From: Prunella strophiata
Taxonomy: Eukaryota > Chordata > Aves > Passeriformes > Prunellidae
DNA length: 64,000 bases
Reading direction: 5' to 3'
NCBI GenBank assembly: GCA_036583965.1
Contig: JAZBQD010000030.1
Span: 56,793,551 to 56,857,550, forward strand
In this document: positions 24,126-37,500 of the stretch, in pieces
Numbering within the stretch: the stretch's first letter is position 1
Layout: every line of letters begins with the position of its first letter
The notes under the pieces: model-generated
The model's database searches: none
What the model saw: only the letters and a program-made list of their open reading frames with translations
What the model was told of the DNA's origin: nothing
Program-made: the position numbers and the translations under genes

Positions 24126-27100
24126 TCTATTAATTTGGTTTACAAAAGTGTTCTTATTTAGGGTGCAACTACTTTATTAATGAAACAGTATTTGATAAGA
24201 ACATTGCCGAGTGATAGGAGGAAGTTTTAAGAGGAAGTGTTTATATTTTGGAGAATATCATATGTGCTCCAAGAGGGACTGTGAAATACTGCTTTGGGAC
24301 TCCATGTCCAAACAGTGATATCCCACAGTGTATGATGGGTCAATGCTGGGAATAGCACAGGTTACACTTCTGCAAAATGCTTTCAGTGGTGGGAAGAGGG
24401 TGGTCAGTGACTAATTAATATATAATATTAAAGCAAGGAGACAGAAATTCTTAGGAGTGCTTAGCACCACTTGAGACTCAGAGCAGAACAAGTTAAAATT
24501 ATTCTTGCATTTGTCCAAGTATTGTTGAAAACTCTGCTAAAGAGATCTGCTAGTATCAAGAAAATAGAAATGATTGAATGAGTACGTAGTGTTATTGGGA
24601 ATTATATATTTCTCTGAAGAAACTTTTGCCTAATTTGAAAGTGCTAGGGAATGTGAATTGTTAGGGAAACAACAACAATAACAACAACAGCAGAACCCCA
24701 ACCAAACAAAAACAAACAAACCCAGAAAGCCCTTAAATTAGTATCTCCCTGGTCTGAGATATATGTGGCAGACAGTAAAGAATAGATAAAAATATATTTA
24801 CAGGCTTTAAATCAAGGACCACTACAAACGCTCAATTTCACCTGGGTTTTAGTGCAACAATTGGAGAAAAATTTTGCTGTTGTTAAGCATATCTTCCTCT
24901 ACAACAAGTATAGGAAAAGTATCAGAATAAAAACTTGGTATTTTAGGAAATTTTTATATAAAAGCTCCTTCTCAAGTACCATAATTGCTAGATGTATTTT
25001 TGACTAGCAAATTGTGCCCATAACTTTGAGGGAACAACTTATAATGGGAAACAAAAGAGATCAACTTGATAGTCACCACAGTAAGTGACTGATCTGATTT
25101 TGTCTTTTGGCTGTTAAGTGCTTATGACAACTTTGAAATTCTGATGAACATTTTCCATTGGAAAGACATAAAAGAAAGTCAAAATTAAAACAAAGACAGG
25201 TAAGAACTAGAATCTAATCAATTTAATTTAGAAGAAAGACTTTTTTTGTAATGTGTACAGTATTGTAAACAAATACTTGATAAATTGTAGTCAGGAAGAG
25301 GATAAAACCCACTATACTAATTATTTAATATTAGAGTAAAAATAATATAATAATGATTAAACAATAATAGACTTTTTTATGTCATTATAAATATTTGATT
25401 AGAATATTCTGTCACAAGCTGTGAAGAGAAAAGGACATACAAAAGTTCTTAAAATTAGAAAATGAGAGACAGAAATATGAAATATTTCACAGTAACTTCC
25501 ACAAATAGATTTCATTATCCTTCTTCATGAAATGTATTGAAATTTATGGAGGCTGTAACAGCCTTCTCATCAAAGATCTGCCCTTAAATGGTGTAAGCAA
25601 CCAGGAAACAGATAAAGATGTTTATAATTATCTAGAAATGATGATTCTTAAATCAATTAATAATCCATTGATTAACTAATTAGGCTAGAAATGGTTTGGC
25701 TGAATTTAGTGTGGTTTCGAGTAGGAATAACATTTTTTTTCCTACTAGCACATGGAAAAATATGGAAAATATGCTGAAGTTTAAAATGGGTCATAGTTGG
25801 CTCAGAATACCTCTTTCCATCACATTTCTTTCCAACTTCTGTTTAGACAGTATCCTAAAATTGTCAAAAAAGTTTAGAATATGCTGTAAATAACAACCAT
25901 GAAGTTCTGAAACTGGTGTCACATTTGCCTGTTATATGTTATGCTTTTCTGATAATAGAGGAGGAGATAGGATCTCATTTATTTCTCTGTTGCTGGATGG
26001 CATTAATTTATACTATTTTTTTCTAGTGAGTCTGTATATAGTGATTCACTAGACAGACAAAAAATTATTTATGGATTGTAAAACACGTGGCTGCTACAGA
26101 AGTCAAATTTATTCTTTAAGCTCCTGCCTCTGTGGATCTAGTTATTTATACATGCATTAAAGAAGAAGGGAAAGACAATTATTTCACTAAAATTAGAATC
26201 CAGATAAAATTAACTTCCCTTTAAAAATTTTTTAATTTCAGTTTTTCACTAATAACTCAAGTATATCTCAAAGAATAAGTTGGGAAAATTTATGTATAAA
26301 AATGCTGTATTTTCTAAAGTAATTTTTTCTTTCACGTTGTTGTGAAACTGATTTTTATCCTGCTTTTAATGAAAAACAGTGTTAGAAATTCTACCTTACA
26401 AGCAGAACTAAAATTTCCAGTCCAAAGAGAGAACTGACCTCAGGAAAACAGAGTGGGTAAGGCATTGAACACTTAGTAGGCAACATGACACTTTAATTCA
26501 AATTTCTGCTCTGCCTAGTTCAAGTCTGGGACTTGAATCTTTGCCTTCTACACTGCAAGTGAGTACCCTCAGTTTTAGAAGCCATTATGAAGTCTTGCCT
26601 CTGTCTCATAATGAAAAAAAAAAAGAGAGAATAAAGAGTGCAAGTAGCTGATAATTGTTTAGTGGGGTCCAAGAGTAGAAGTGCAGAATGTTCTTTGGAT
26701 ATGTATTAACGAGAAATGACTCCCTGATCTCATCAACCCTGACCTCTGAGCAGCCACACAACAGACCCCAATTCATTCTTGGGATCTTCTTTAGACAAAA
26801 CTAAGTAATATCTTCCAAGTGAATCAGACTGCAGCTCTGAGAATCTGGTCTCTGCAGGAAGTGTGAATGATGTTAAACCAACTCTTTCAATTCTTCTTGG
26901 AAACTACATCAACTCCTGCTCAGTGCCTCTAGAAAATTGCCATTTCTGAGCACAATACCCAAAGACATGCAACAGGCTGTTGGAAGCATGCTGCACAACA
27001 TAGTTCTGAGCATTCTCCATATTATAGCTCATGATCTTTAATTAATGCTAACAATAAAATTATGTATGCACAAGGGACATGGGAGCACCATCTGTCACTC

Positions 27101-30100
27101 ATAGAGAGACCAAGTGACTGGTCTTCAGCCATGGGAAGGAAAACCACTCTGTGTCACCTGAGCAGGACAACAATCACTTCTCAGCTGAGTTTAAATACAG
27201 TCTTTGCTTGGCTTGATGTAGAACAAGGGTTCAGAATTAGTTCTGTTTCATCTCTATTGAAAGTACAAACCACAGTACTGACAAAGGGGCACTGTCAGCT
27301 TCTCACAGAAGAAGGCTCTGTCTCCTGTGCACATGAGTTCTGAGAGTTCTGAGAGAGTCCAGACTTAAGACAAACCTCTCTTCACTGTTTCAAACTGGCA
27401 CCTGGATGCTTCAGAAAGCATTCTCCAGCATAACTCATGAGTATCTAGTACTCAAGTTTTATACAATTGTAAAACCCCAGTATCCCAGGGAAGATTTAAA
27501 AAAAAGTATTAAAAAATATTTTACCTGAGAGTGTTAAGTAAAAGTCCCCACTGTAGAGGCTCCTTTTACAGAACTTCTCTTTCATCCCCAGTTGTTGGTG
27601 GTTAGTCTGAAAGGACAAGGTATTTAAGTGTGTTTCTTGCTAACACTATTTCATTGCCATCATCGGTGGACAGAGACAGCATCCTGAAACAGAAGCCCCA
27701 GTTGTTCCACAAGATTTTTTTCAGCCACATTAATCACTCCACTGAAGTTTGGCTTGTGATACCTAGCATACAGCAAAACAAATAAACTCCCATATCAATA
27801 ACTCATTCAACCACATGGAATTCTACTTACCACATGACTGAACATACTATTGATTTTAAACTAACAGCTATCCAGCTTTTTCATCCATCCAGCAGTACTG
27901 GCTGGTTCTGTTTCTTTTCACTTCAGCTCCCAAACTTTTCCTTTTCCTTTATCCTTTCTGGGCACTTTTCCCTGGTAAAGTCAGAAGTGGGTGCTTTCCA
28001 AAGCTTTATATTTTAGCCAGCGTATGGTGTGCATTCAGAAATCTCATGTATGATTTTCTGCAATATGGTTTTCTTTAAGGGCATTAATGGTCACTTATTT
28101 GCAGCACAGAATATAAAATTTTCTCCAATTCAAATTAACTTCTAAAACCAATATTTTGGTGAAAACAAAGGATCATTGGAAGATATAATCCATAATAATG
28201 TTTTTTAACAGCAAAATTTTGTAGTTTAAGGGACTGAGTCCATCAAAGTACAGGAGTTTCCATGATCTGGCTCACCTTAAAGTAGACTGACCAGCACACT
28301 TTGAAATATACTGTAAGGAAAAGCTTTATGGTGGTGTAGAAATGGTGTAGATAGCTAAAGGGTTTCCCTATTTCCAAATTAATTTTAAATTTTTTTGTAC
28401 ATTTGCAGTCAACATGGAATTCATATAAGGCCAAATGAGTGAGTGAACAGTTGTGCTAGAAAGTGGACAAGAAGGGAAGCTTTGTGTTGCAAGAGGTTTC
28501 ACAGAAAAGAGAGATTAGAAAATAAATTAAGCCATTGAGGAAAAAAATCTTAGTTTGCAAAGAGAAGCCCTGTAAGCAATTTTTTTAGCTTGTATCAAAG
28601 ACGATTTATACAGTAAATATAATTGTATTTGGAGAGCTTAGCATCTGTTATTCTTTCATATTGATTACAATACTTTAAATATCAAGACTCATGTGACCGA
28701 GACAGTACTAGCTTGAAATAAACTGTTGCTTTTTTGCTATTAGCTTAATGCTTTGCAGTATTTTAAAGATAAGAAAGAAACAGATATTCTTAATGAAAAA
28801 ATGGCAAATGGAAAAAGGCAAATGGAATTTTTTCAGGAATATAAAATATGCGGTCCTTTAATGCTTGATTTTTAGAAAAAAGTCTGCTAAGATTTCATAT
28901 TAAAATCATCATGTGTTTAAGATATAGGAATCATTTTTACAATCTTTTAGTTGTCATCTTTAGAATAACAGCAAGGGTATTTCCTTTCAGTTACTTCTAT
29001 ATTTAACTTTTTCTCATTTAACATTTCCTCAGTTTAAATGAGAAATCTGGTTTCTACAATAATCTATTCCAATCCTATGATATTTTCAGGCTTTATTCTT
29101 TTTCAGTAAGGGATGCTTATACCCTTACTGGGTAGATTTAGGAAAGTAGTAAAGTATCTGAGATTAAACTAAAGCTGCCAAGTTGATCTGCAACACAGGT
29201 CAAATAGAGTGATTCCAGTAAATCCTAGAATGGGCATCTCATATTCTAACTGTTGTCCTCCCATGAAGAAGTATTATCCCTTAATGTTTTTCAAGCAGCA
29301 TCTGTGTGAATGTACTTCATTGTGAAATCACTTGGACTGCTCTAGCTCTAGTACATATTGGCAAGTGGGTGGCCACTTACACCTGCCATTTGAACTGCTG
29401 TGGGAAAAAAGGTCTTGTCCCTTCCTGTGCCTGGGGGCCAGAGTTGAACACTGACTTCAGAAGCAGCCAGCAGCCACAGGCTGGGGTTGCTAAAGCAGTG
29501 CTTTGAATAGACACATTGCATAAACAATATTTTCTGCACTGCTACCTATTTCTGGATGGCTCCTGTTTGGTGAAAGGGAGTTGTGGTTGTCCTAAAATAT
29601 ACCAGGTGTTTCTCACAGATATCCATTGCAAAGCCCAGGTCTTAATAATTTTTTCAGAAGACTAAGAGAGTATTCAACAGAGGAAGATGGGATGAGATTT
29701 AAATTTGGGAAAAAAAAAACCCAAAACAAAAATAAGCAAGCAAACTGTTAGAAATTTATTTAAGGCTATATTTCTCTACCATGCAGGGGAGAGCAGCCTA
29801 TGACATAGGTGTATGAAAGAGAAAGCAAGGGACACTGACATACTAATCCCTCTTGTAATCAAAAGAGTAGAAAAGTGTCTGGAGAAGTGCAGGGAATGAT
29901 CACGTCTTTGACCAGGAACAAAAGGGAATAAACTTCTTTGTGAAAGGAAATAAAACAGATCCAAAAGAAGAGCGAATGGTCATGGCTGAGTCACTGTCTG
30001 TTTACCAGTTTACTCCTGGGTTTTTACAACTCTGAGTCAGAAACCCTAGAGAAATGTAGGAAACAAGGTTTTACACAGCCTTTCCATCCTTTGTTGACAC

Positions 30101-31047
30101 GCTTCTATGACTACTGAATGTAGAAATGGCAATCAAATCCTGAAAATTTTAACTTTGCTAAATGAAACACACAAACAAAAAAAAAAATAGTTTTGCCAAA
30201 TTTCTTTTCACTATAAACAGATTTCAAAGAAGTGTATAGGCAGACTCTACTAACTGAATTTGAGATCTTTTATTTTAAAAATCACCATGTAGCTCTTGGT
30301 ATTAGATGCAGTTAAGCTACATCTGATTAAATGAGCTGAAGACTGGGAACAAGACAGCTTGCAAGTATAACAAATGTCTAGTTAAGTTTTAGAAAGCACT
30401 GATCAAAAAGCCCAGTTTAATTATGCACCTCATTATTTCTCTTCTTTCTTTAACTGTTGTATCTTTCAGTATATTCTAAATGGAATTGTTGAAATAAACT
30501 GTTTTACCAAAGGGTGCTTTGAGTGCACAAATATGGTACCAGATGCCTGAGGATACTTGAGACATGCATGATCTTGGCAGAGGCAACACAGGACTGCAGG
30601 AAATCTACAGTCTTTCTAGAGATGCAGCTGGAAGCCTGAAAGGATGACAGAAGGTTCCTAGCCTGTTTCTAGCCACTGTGGTTTTAGGCAACTGATTCCA
30701 ACGTCAGGTTAGGCTGACTGTCGTTATAAAGCATGTAAAGTATAAACTTTGGGCACCCAAACCTTTATCTGCAGGGACTTTCGTGAAATGGCAATTCCCA
30801 TTTTATAAAGATTTAGGTCATGAGTGGCTTCAAATTGAAGAAGTTTATATGGTTTAAGCAAGCCAGAATTTGACAGTAGTGTTTTCAACCCACTTTTCAA
30901 CTGTCTTCAGCAAATCTGAAGTTGTTTGTTGGAGTGTTTTTGCAAGTAGGAGAGGTGGGGAAAACTGTGACCCAAAAAAAGCAGGTAAGAAAACCTTATT
31001 GTGCCTTAATTTGCACGGCTCATTGTTCCATCCAACACCTTCAGTGC
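24126..31047. other. Unique A+T-rich DNA with short A/C-rich tracts, no gene recognised
   Basis: An AAC/AAAC-rich tract is at 24667-24721 and a shorter A-rich one near 29709-29735. The plus-strand frame at 27062-27343 (93 residues) is the longest apparent reading frame here and has no recognisable domain. An interval at 30911-30984 lies between a pyrimidine-CAG and a GCAG/GTAAGA and is open in one frame, but 74 nt is too little to support an exon. No RNA gene or further transposon was identified. Confidence 0.5.
24667..24721. repeat. (AAC)n / (AAAC)n imperfect microsatellite
   Basis: Starts as AAC trinucleotides with an AAT interruption, passes through CAG and ACCCC steps, and ends as AAAC tetramers. 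It is a short A/C strand-asymmetric tract of the same general type as the larger islands downstream. Confidence 0.8.
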
Positions 31048-31755
31048 TGTCATGGTTCAACTGTGTCAAGCAGCTAAGAACCACAAAAATACTTGCTCAC
31101 AACCTTCCCCTCCTGCCAACCAGAAAACCAACCAAAAACCCAAAACAAACAAACAAAAAAAATTTGTCCCCCAATCCTTCCCAAACAAAAATACAAAACC
31201 CCCAAAACCCCAAAAACAAACAAAAAAAAAAAAACCACAAAAATACCACAAAAAAACACACAAAACCCAAAACCCACAAAAAAAAAAAAAAAAAAAAAAA
31301 ACAAACCCAAACAAAGCACATAAAAAACCAACCAAACAAACAAATGAAAAAAACCCCACAAACTACCAAAGCCAAGAAAAATAAAATAAATTAAGAAAAT
31401 ACAATTGTTCCCCATCAGCCAACTGATATCCAGCCAGTATCCAAGCATCAGTAGCCCTCACAAACTTCTCCTCACATCACAATTTTTATTCCTGAGCAGG
31501 ATGCCATATGGTAGGGATGCTGTCATGTGGTATTCTTTTGGTCACTTGGGGTCACCTGTCCTGGCTGTGCTCCTTCCCATCTCCTTGTGCACCCTCAGCC
31601 ACCTTGCTGGAGGGGTGGGGTGAGAGGTAGAAAAGGCCTTGGCCCTGTGTCAGCACTGCTCAGCTGTAAGGAAAAGATCTGCATCATCAACAGTTTTCAG
31701 CACAGATCCAAAAAACATACCTGTAACAGCTACTACAAAAAACAATCAATCCCAA
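31048..31755 (-). mobile_element. ERV LTR with an expanded A/C-rich interior
   Basis: On the plus strand the block begins TGTCATGGTTCAACTGTG at 31048, continues through 'agctaagaaccaca' and 'cttcccctcctgcc' to about 31119, and after an A/C-rich insert resumes at about 31420 with 'ccagccagtatccaagca', 'gtcacctgtcctggctgtg' near 31552 and 'ccttgtgcaccctcagcca' near 31583. It fades near 31755. These landmarks fit an LTR family widespread in birds. The minus orientation is inferred because the opposite strand would start like the fragment at 39761. No gag, pol or env sequence adjoins, so it is a solo or truncated LTR. Class (ERVL or ERVK) cannot be settled here. Confidence 0.72.
31120..31400. repeat. 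A/C-rich low-complexity expansion inside the LTR
   Basis: Some 280 bases made almost only of A and C on the plus strand, with runs such as CCCCCAAAACCCC near 31200 and an A-run at about 31277-31301. It replaces the short A-rich segment expected at this point of the LTR. Lys/Asn/Pro/Thr-rich frames on the plus strand and Phe/Gly/Trp-rich frames on the minus strand (31052-31448) are translations of this tract and are not genes. Confidence 0.85.
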
Positions 31756-33284
31756 AATTGTATCTTTCCCAGATTAAACCAAGTGTTTATGGCATGTGCA
31801 CTGCGTATCTGCATTCAATTACTTTTGCTAATATAATTTATGCAGCTTCTGAATTTAGGAATTAAATGGTTTCCATGCAAAAATAAGAGTTATCTACTCT
31901 CTCCTGGTTTTTACTACTTCCAATTTTTACCTTACTTTCTCCCTGTTCTTTCTAGAATTTTCATATTTCTTTCAAGTTTTTTTTTTCCCTTTTTATTCCT
32001 TACATATATAAAAATTATTCAGATTCATTTTTAGCTTACTTTGCTCCCTATTTCCCTAGATGGGTTATATCAGAATAAATTTTAATTGTCAGTTCTTCCA
32101 TTATTTCAGTCTCCCTAGTATATTTCCTCAATGCTACAAAATATCAGCCAGAATTTCACTGAGTACTTCACATTCCCTCATTGCCAGACTTTCCGACATC
32201 AAACCTAGTGCACTTTTTTCTCTGCTAAGAAGTCTCATAAGTACACTAAATCTGAAGATTTTTTTATTTGCTGCATAGTGCTTGTTCTCAATATCAACTG
32301 TGTTTATACCTGTCTCAAGTCATTGCATTATATACAGAACAGCCTCTAACCATGTAGGCTATTTAGCAGAAAAACAAAACCAAAAGAACAAAATTATTAT
32401 CTTTCCCCACCACCTCCCTCCCAGCAATTTATAGTTCCTTGGAAAAAAATCCTCTTTAGTTTTGCTTAGTTTCCTTCAAAATCAGTATCAAGGTAATTAC
32501 TTTTCCTTTGATAAAGATTAAAGCCAAGCTCTTAGAGACCATGCTGAGTGTACTGCCATATCTGCTCTAACTGCCCAAGAGATCTGTAGCTACATCAGTG
32601 AATTACCTGACTGCCTTTATTATCCAAATTTCTATCAAAACTTTCTCTACTGTCATTCCAAGTGTTTATGCCATTTTTCTCAGCAGATTCTATTTCATTT
32701 CTCAGTAATGTTGCTATTCTTGCCTCCTGTTTTTTTCTTATCTGTGCCTTATATCCTGACACTTTAAATCATCATGCTCTGTATTGATTCAGTAAAGTGC
32801 ACTGTTCCACTCATTTAGTATTGTACATATAAGTGAAAATCAACAAAAGTGTTTATGGGAAGTGAGGAGGACTGACAAATATGTCATTCTCAATTCTCAA
32901 GTTTTACTCTGATTAATGGGTGAGTGCTCAACAATATGAATAACGATCGCTGGTTTCACAACTGTCCGTAGGTGCCTGGCTGAACAGGATTTTGGTGCCT
33001 GAGTCCCTGGTGAAACCAGTGAAAATTAGAATAGTTGTCCCTAAATAGCTTGGTATTCCTGTCTGCTGTAGTACCTACCAATAGGACAGATACAAGGTTT
33101 CTCTATGGCATTTAAATATGTGTTATTGAAACTCAGCATCTCATAAATTTGCAATGAGTTATGAAACAGGAAGGACTGTTAAGAACCTGATCCTTCAAAA
33201 TCCTATGGTTGTTTTGCTCTATAATAATAGAGTAAGTAGAGAGTATTGTTGATTTTGATCACAGTTTTTCTTCTTATGTTTCAG
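31756..33284. other. Unique A+T-rich DNA, no gene recognised
   Basis: Pyrimidine-rich sequence on the plus strand around 31890-32260 generates several Phe/Leu/Ser-rich open frames (for example 31840-32034 and 32060-32278) with no domain signature. No repeat family was recognised. Confidence 0.55.
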
Positions 33285-33484
33285 ACTCTCATGTAGACAG
33301 TGTCATTCTAGGAAGACCTCTCATACTGATGTACCATGGTGATGAAGTCTCATCATCACAAGACCCCAGAGTCCTGCAATCTACAGTACTTATGAGGAAA
33401 TTAAAAGCTTCAGTGGATGGAAGTATTACTATGATGTTGACCTCAAAGAAAATGTTCTATATACATTCCCTAAAAGAAAAGTAG
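33285..33484 (+). other. Candidate terminal exon: acceptor plus 65-codon open frame (unconfirmed)
   Basis: A pyrimidine-rich acceptor 'tttttcttcttatgtttcag' ends at 33284. Two bases after it, one frame runs 65 codons without a stop, containing MYHGDEVSSSQDPRVL and ending at TAG 33482-33484; an AATAAA follows at 33493. The acceptor would be phase 1, compatible with the donor phase of the candidate at 21323-21412. I recognise no protein in it and the closeness of AATAAA to the stop would give a very short 3' UTR. With many T-rich acceptor-like sites in the window, a frame this long is expected occasionally by chance. Confidence 0.18.
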
Positions 33485-34404
33485 AGGAAAAAAATAAAGG
33501 TGACAATCTGACATTTACCCATGAAAAATCAATGATAACACACATTCCACATTCACTAGATTTTGATGGAAATTTATAAACAAGTTCTATTAGGAATCTC
33601 AATATATTAAAATATTCTTAAAAGGAGAGAGTAAAACTTCCAACCAGATAGATTTATTTTTAAAAAATGCAAAACCAGTATGTATGTAAAACAAGAGCAG
33701 TGCTTTACTATATTAAATAAAAAAAATTGATTGTTTTCCAAAAAAGCTTGTTTTTCTCATCTAACTTCACATCTCTTTTAATCTGTCAAATTAGTGTGCA
33801 AGGATTGCCATCCTCAATTTTTCACTGAGTATTGGTAACATACTGGCAGTTGTCTTTTTTCCTCAGGATAGGAAGTAATTGCAGTTTCAGGGGGTTTTTT
33901 TAATTATTATTTTGAAGTATCTCTTATAGTTGCATTTGGTTTTATTCAATGTAGAGGTGCATATAATTTAATACATTGAACATCTGCAACATATTTGACC
34001 TGGGGGAGTAAAACAGCAGCCATAAGATGCATGCTCCTGATGCAGTAACATAAATATATTACTGACTACTAAATGTAAACATTTATCTCCATAGTTATTG
34101 CTGCACGACATCTTACTTTCCACAGCTATTTATAATTTTAAACTAAAGGTCTCTTAGAAAAAAAAAAAACAACATGGAAAAGTGGTACCCTTTTCAGCTT
34201 TTTAGGTGGACATCACTATACTAGCTTTTTCTGAAGCAAATACTTTCTCAGAAAAACTGAAAAAAAATAAAAAAAGAAAAAAATTAAGCATTTCTAATAC
34301 AATTTCATCAACGAAAAACAAGATACTTTAGGTTGACTATTCTATTTGTTTCTGTTATGCACAGTTCTTAATACCTGTGAAAAGTGAGTTAAAAAGAGAT
34401 GCAA
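33485..34404. other. Unique A+T-rich DNA, no gene recognised
   Basis: A+T-rich sequence with short A-runs near 34160 and 34260-34285. No frame, repeat family or RNA gene was seen. Confidence 0.6.
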
Positions 34405-34580
34405 AAGAACAATGTGGTGCCCATAGAGATGGTGGAGGCCCCATCCCTGTAAACATTCAAGGTGAGGTTACATGGGGCTCTGAGCAGTGCAATGCAGCTG
34501 AAGATGCCCCTGTTCATTGCAGTGGGGCTGGACCAGGTGGCATTTAAAGGTCCCTTTCAACACACACCATTCATTCTGTG
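34405..34580 (+). mobile_element. CR1 LINE, 3'-end fragment
   Basis: Plus-strand CR1 3' UTR. It shows 'agatggtggaggccccatcc' near 34427, 'cattcaaggtgaggttaca' near 34454, 'gggctctgagcagtgcaatgc' near 34475, 'cattgcagtggggctggac' near 34515 and 'aaaggtccctttcaacac' near 34546, then a decayed terminal octamer 'cattctgtgagcc'. It is closer to the CR1 consensus landmarks than the copy at 3.55 kb, suggesting a younger insertion. Non-coding and 5'-truncated. Confidence 0.92.
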
Positions 34581-37500
34581 AGCCTATAAATATTCTACAC
34601 CTAGACAGAGATGTAAGCAGCTACAACTACTGCAAGGCAATAGGAGGTCCAAAGGATTACTTCCCTATGGTGTTCTGCTGCTGAAAACCTCATGTTTATG
34701 CAGTAAGAACAGCTTCAACTTCAAAAAAATCTGAGTGGCTGTTTAGTTAGTAGGTGAATCCTCTTTCAGAGCTTCCTGTTTGTGCCAATACTCAGGTTAA
34801 AAGTGTGGACTGAGCTTCTGTTTCCTCCCTCAGGATCTACTCACAGCTGTTTCAACCTCTGTAGAAGTTACATAATAAATAAAACCTCAGTTGCACTGCT
34901 CACTTCTTCCAGAAGCTTGAAAAATAGAGCATCTTTGTGCATTTGCTTCTTGCCTTCATAAAAGGGTAGACCACTTTTTAAGTGGTCCTTAGTCTCATAC
35001 TCTCTTCTGAAATATGGTAGATACTTCTTTAGAAGAAAATATTTTATGTCTGTCCAATAATTCCCAGTAGTCCCTAAAAGCTTAATTTAATTTTATTTAG
35101 TTCATTTTTGTTTGAGATTTGTGGCTGAAATATATAAGCTGTACCAGCTTAATAAATTACATTCAGCAGCTGATCTTCCATTAAGGTATGTGCACTCCTA
35201 GCCCAGCCTACTGCAAGACAAGACAATTTATTGCAAATTTCAAAGGAAAAAAAATTTGCATGTTATCTGCATTATTTGGCAACCTAGCTGGGCCAGGAAT
35301 AATTGGCTGGGCTGTACCTTACTCTGTTATGTCTGCTCTATTTAATCACATGTTTTTGAGCCTTCTGGTAATGTCAAATACCCATTTAAAGTTCATGTTT
35401 GTGATCATGAAAAAAAGTATCAAATACATATCAAATTTTCTAAGAAGATGATGCCAGCAAAACATACAGTTAAATCTTCTGTATTTCTTTCTTTCTGTTC
35501 TTGATTCCACATTTCTCCACTTATTTCCTGGGACGATGCTTTTTTCTTCATTGACCTAGGAGTTATACAAGATTCAGAATGAGAAGAGTTAATTCATTTC
35601 CTTAATATATTCCCTTCTCTTTTTTTTTATCACCTCTCCTTACGGTCACTGGTCTTTATGTCAGCTTGTTTCTCTTATGCTATGCCTTTAATACACTTAC
35701 CCTGCCACTTACATGACTGCTCATCTTCCTCTGTCACTTCTTCTAAGTCTAAAAACAGTCATGTGTGCCATCAGCGAAGCTCACATATTCATTTATCATT
35801 TGGAAGCAGGCTGTTATTTTTTTTTCTAAAATCTGATCCCTTAGCACTACAGCCAACCAGTTCTTGCAGTAATCATTTCCCACATTCTCCCCTCTAAAGA
35901 GGATTAATCCTATCTTTAATACTTCTTTTCCCTTCCTCTGATAAATTGTAGGGGAAAAGGCTGTTTGTGGTCAGCACTCCTCAGGCTGGCAACTCTGCAA
36001 TCTGGTTCAATTTCTTTTTCCTTCTTTTAAATGCACAGGTGCTGCATTATGGTTAGACTCTACAAGCAATCAATCCCTTTTCAGCCAAATTGGTAGGGGA
36101 AGATATTTTTTGTCAGGACATTTAACTGGTACTGGAGAAGTACACATTTAGTTGCAGATTTTTCTGACTGACTGTGAGCAGCTCATCATTTCTCTGTACC
36201 TCAGTTCCAAGTCAATAAGATAGAAGAAAAATATTTTCTTCTTCTCATCTTTTCTCAGAATGTTCATAGAAAGAAACCACTTTAATAACTCTTAGAACTA
36301 GAAAGCAAGTATTAAATATTAATTACAATTATCTGCTCATTTCTCAGGGAGAATAGCAGCTGTGGTCTTTTCTGCCTAGTTTTCTTGAAGCAATTTTAGA
36401 GTAATGAGTGGTATTCTTCCTTGGTTTTTGACTCAGAAGAGTTATATGAAGATACTTCTTTCACAAAATAATCCTTACCCTTTTCCACAAAAAGATGAAA
36501 AAAGTTTAAATAACCTTTCAAATGAAATATTGCAATAGTCCAGCACTTTAAGGATGAAAGTGCAGTTTTCTAAAAGGTCAGTTCAGTGCCTGAAAATGTT
36601 TTCAGTTTAGACAACACATTATGAACTCTGCAGTGTCTAGTAGAAATTTTCAGCCCCACTAACAATAGGAAGTAAATTCTAGTCACTCACAGTAAGATGG
36701 CAATGTGGTGACATTTGATGCTTGAATATGTGTGCTTTGAGTTACTGCAAGAACCAGCCTGCTGAGGGGAGAGAACCTTTCTCTAGCTAACTGCATGAAT
36801 TTTAGATATAGGTGAAAAATAAAACCAGAACATGTTATAAAATGATTTCAAGTCATCAGCCTGTGTTACAGTTTCCCCTCCCTCATTTAGCAAACATGAA
36901 TTGAAATTTATCAAATTAATAAATCCCAATGAAACCAATAACCTCACATTTTCTGTACAATTTTATTTGACAGATCTTTTTATCTTTTTCTTCCAGTGAA
37001 CTGCTACCATTATGTTTTATTTTCCAGATGTATGTCCTTGCTCTTTTAAAACTACAGCAGTTCCACTACGCAGTAAAGCTATAAATTTATAGAACATTCT
37101 TCTAAAGTGCCTGCTTGTTTCATAATTCCACTTCCATATCTTTAGTTGCTCTAAAATATATTGAACTGTCAGTGTGAGGGTCAGGAGATTAGAACACTTT
37201 GTAGCTTCTCTGCCAATGCCTTTGTTTAACTTGGAAAATAAGCTACACTATCAAGGGAGTGATGAAATAAAGGATACATAGAGTCACAAAGGCATAAAAA
37301 TTTTAAACACTGTATACCTCAGATATTTTTAAGAGACAGAGCACTATATCCACATGTATTTACTTCGGGCACCTACCAGCAAACTGTCTTAATTAAAACA
37401 TGTAAAGAATACAAAACAGCACACAAAGGTTTTGCAATTTAAAAAAAAAAAAAAAAATAGAAGTTACTCCTGGCTCTCAGAGTTACTGTCTCAAAGAATC

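Noticed and set aside
30911..30984. 74-nt plus-strand interval between 'gtcttcag' and 'gcag/gtaaga', open in one frame
   Set aside because: Short, no recognisable protein, and the adjacent sequence runs into an LTR 60 bases later.
31052..31448. Overlapping open frames of 76-124 codons on both strands
   Set aside because: They are translations of the A/C-rich expansion: Lys/Asn/Pro/Thr-rich one way and Phe/Gly/Trp-rich the other. Absence of stops follows from composition.
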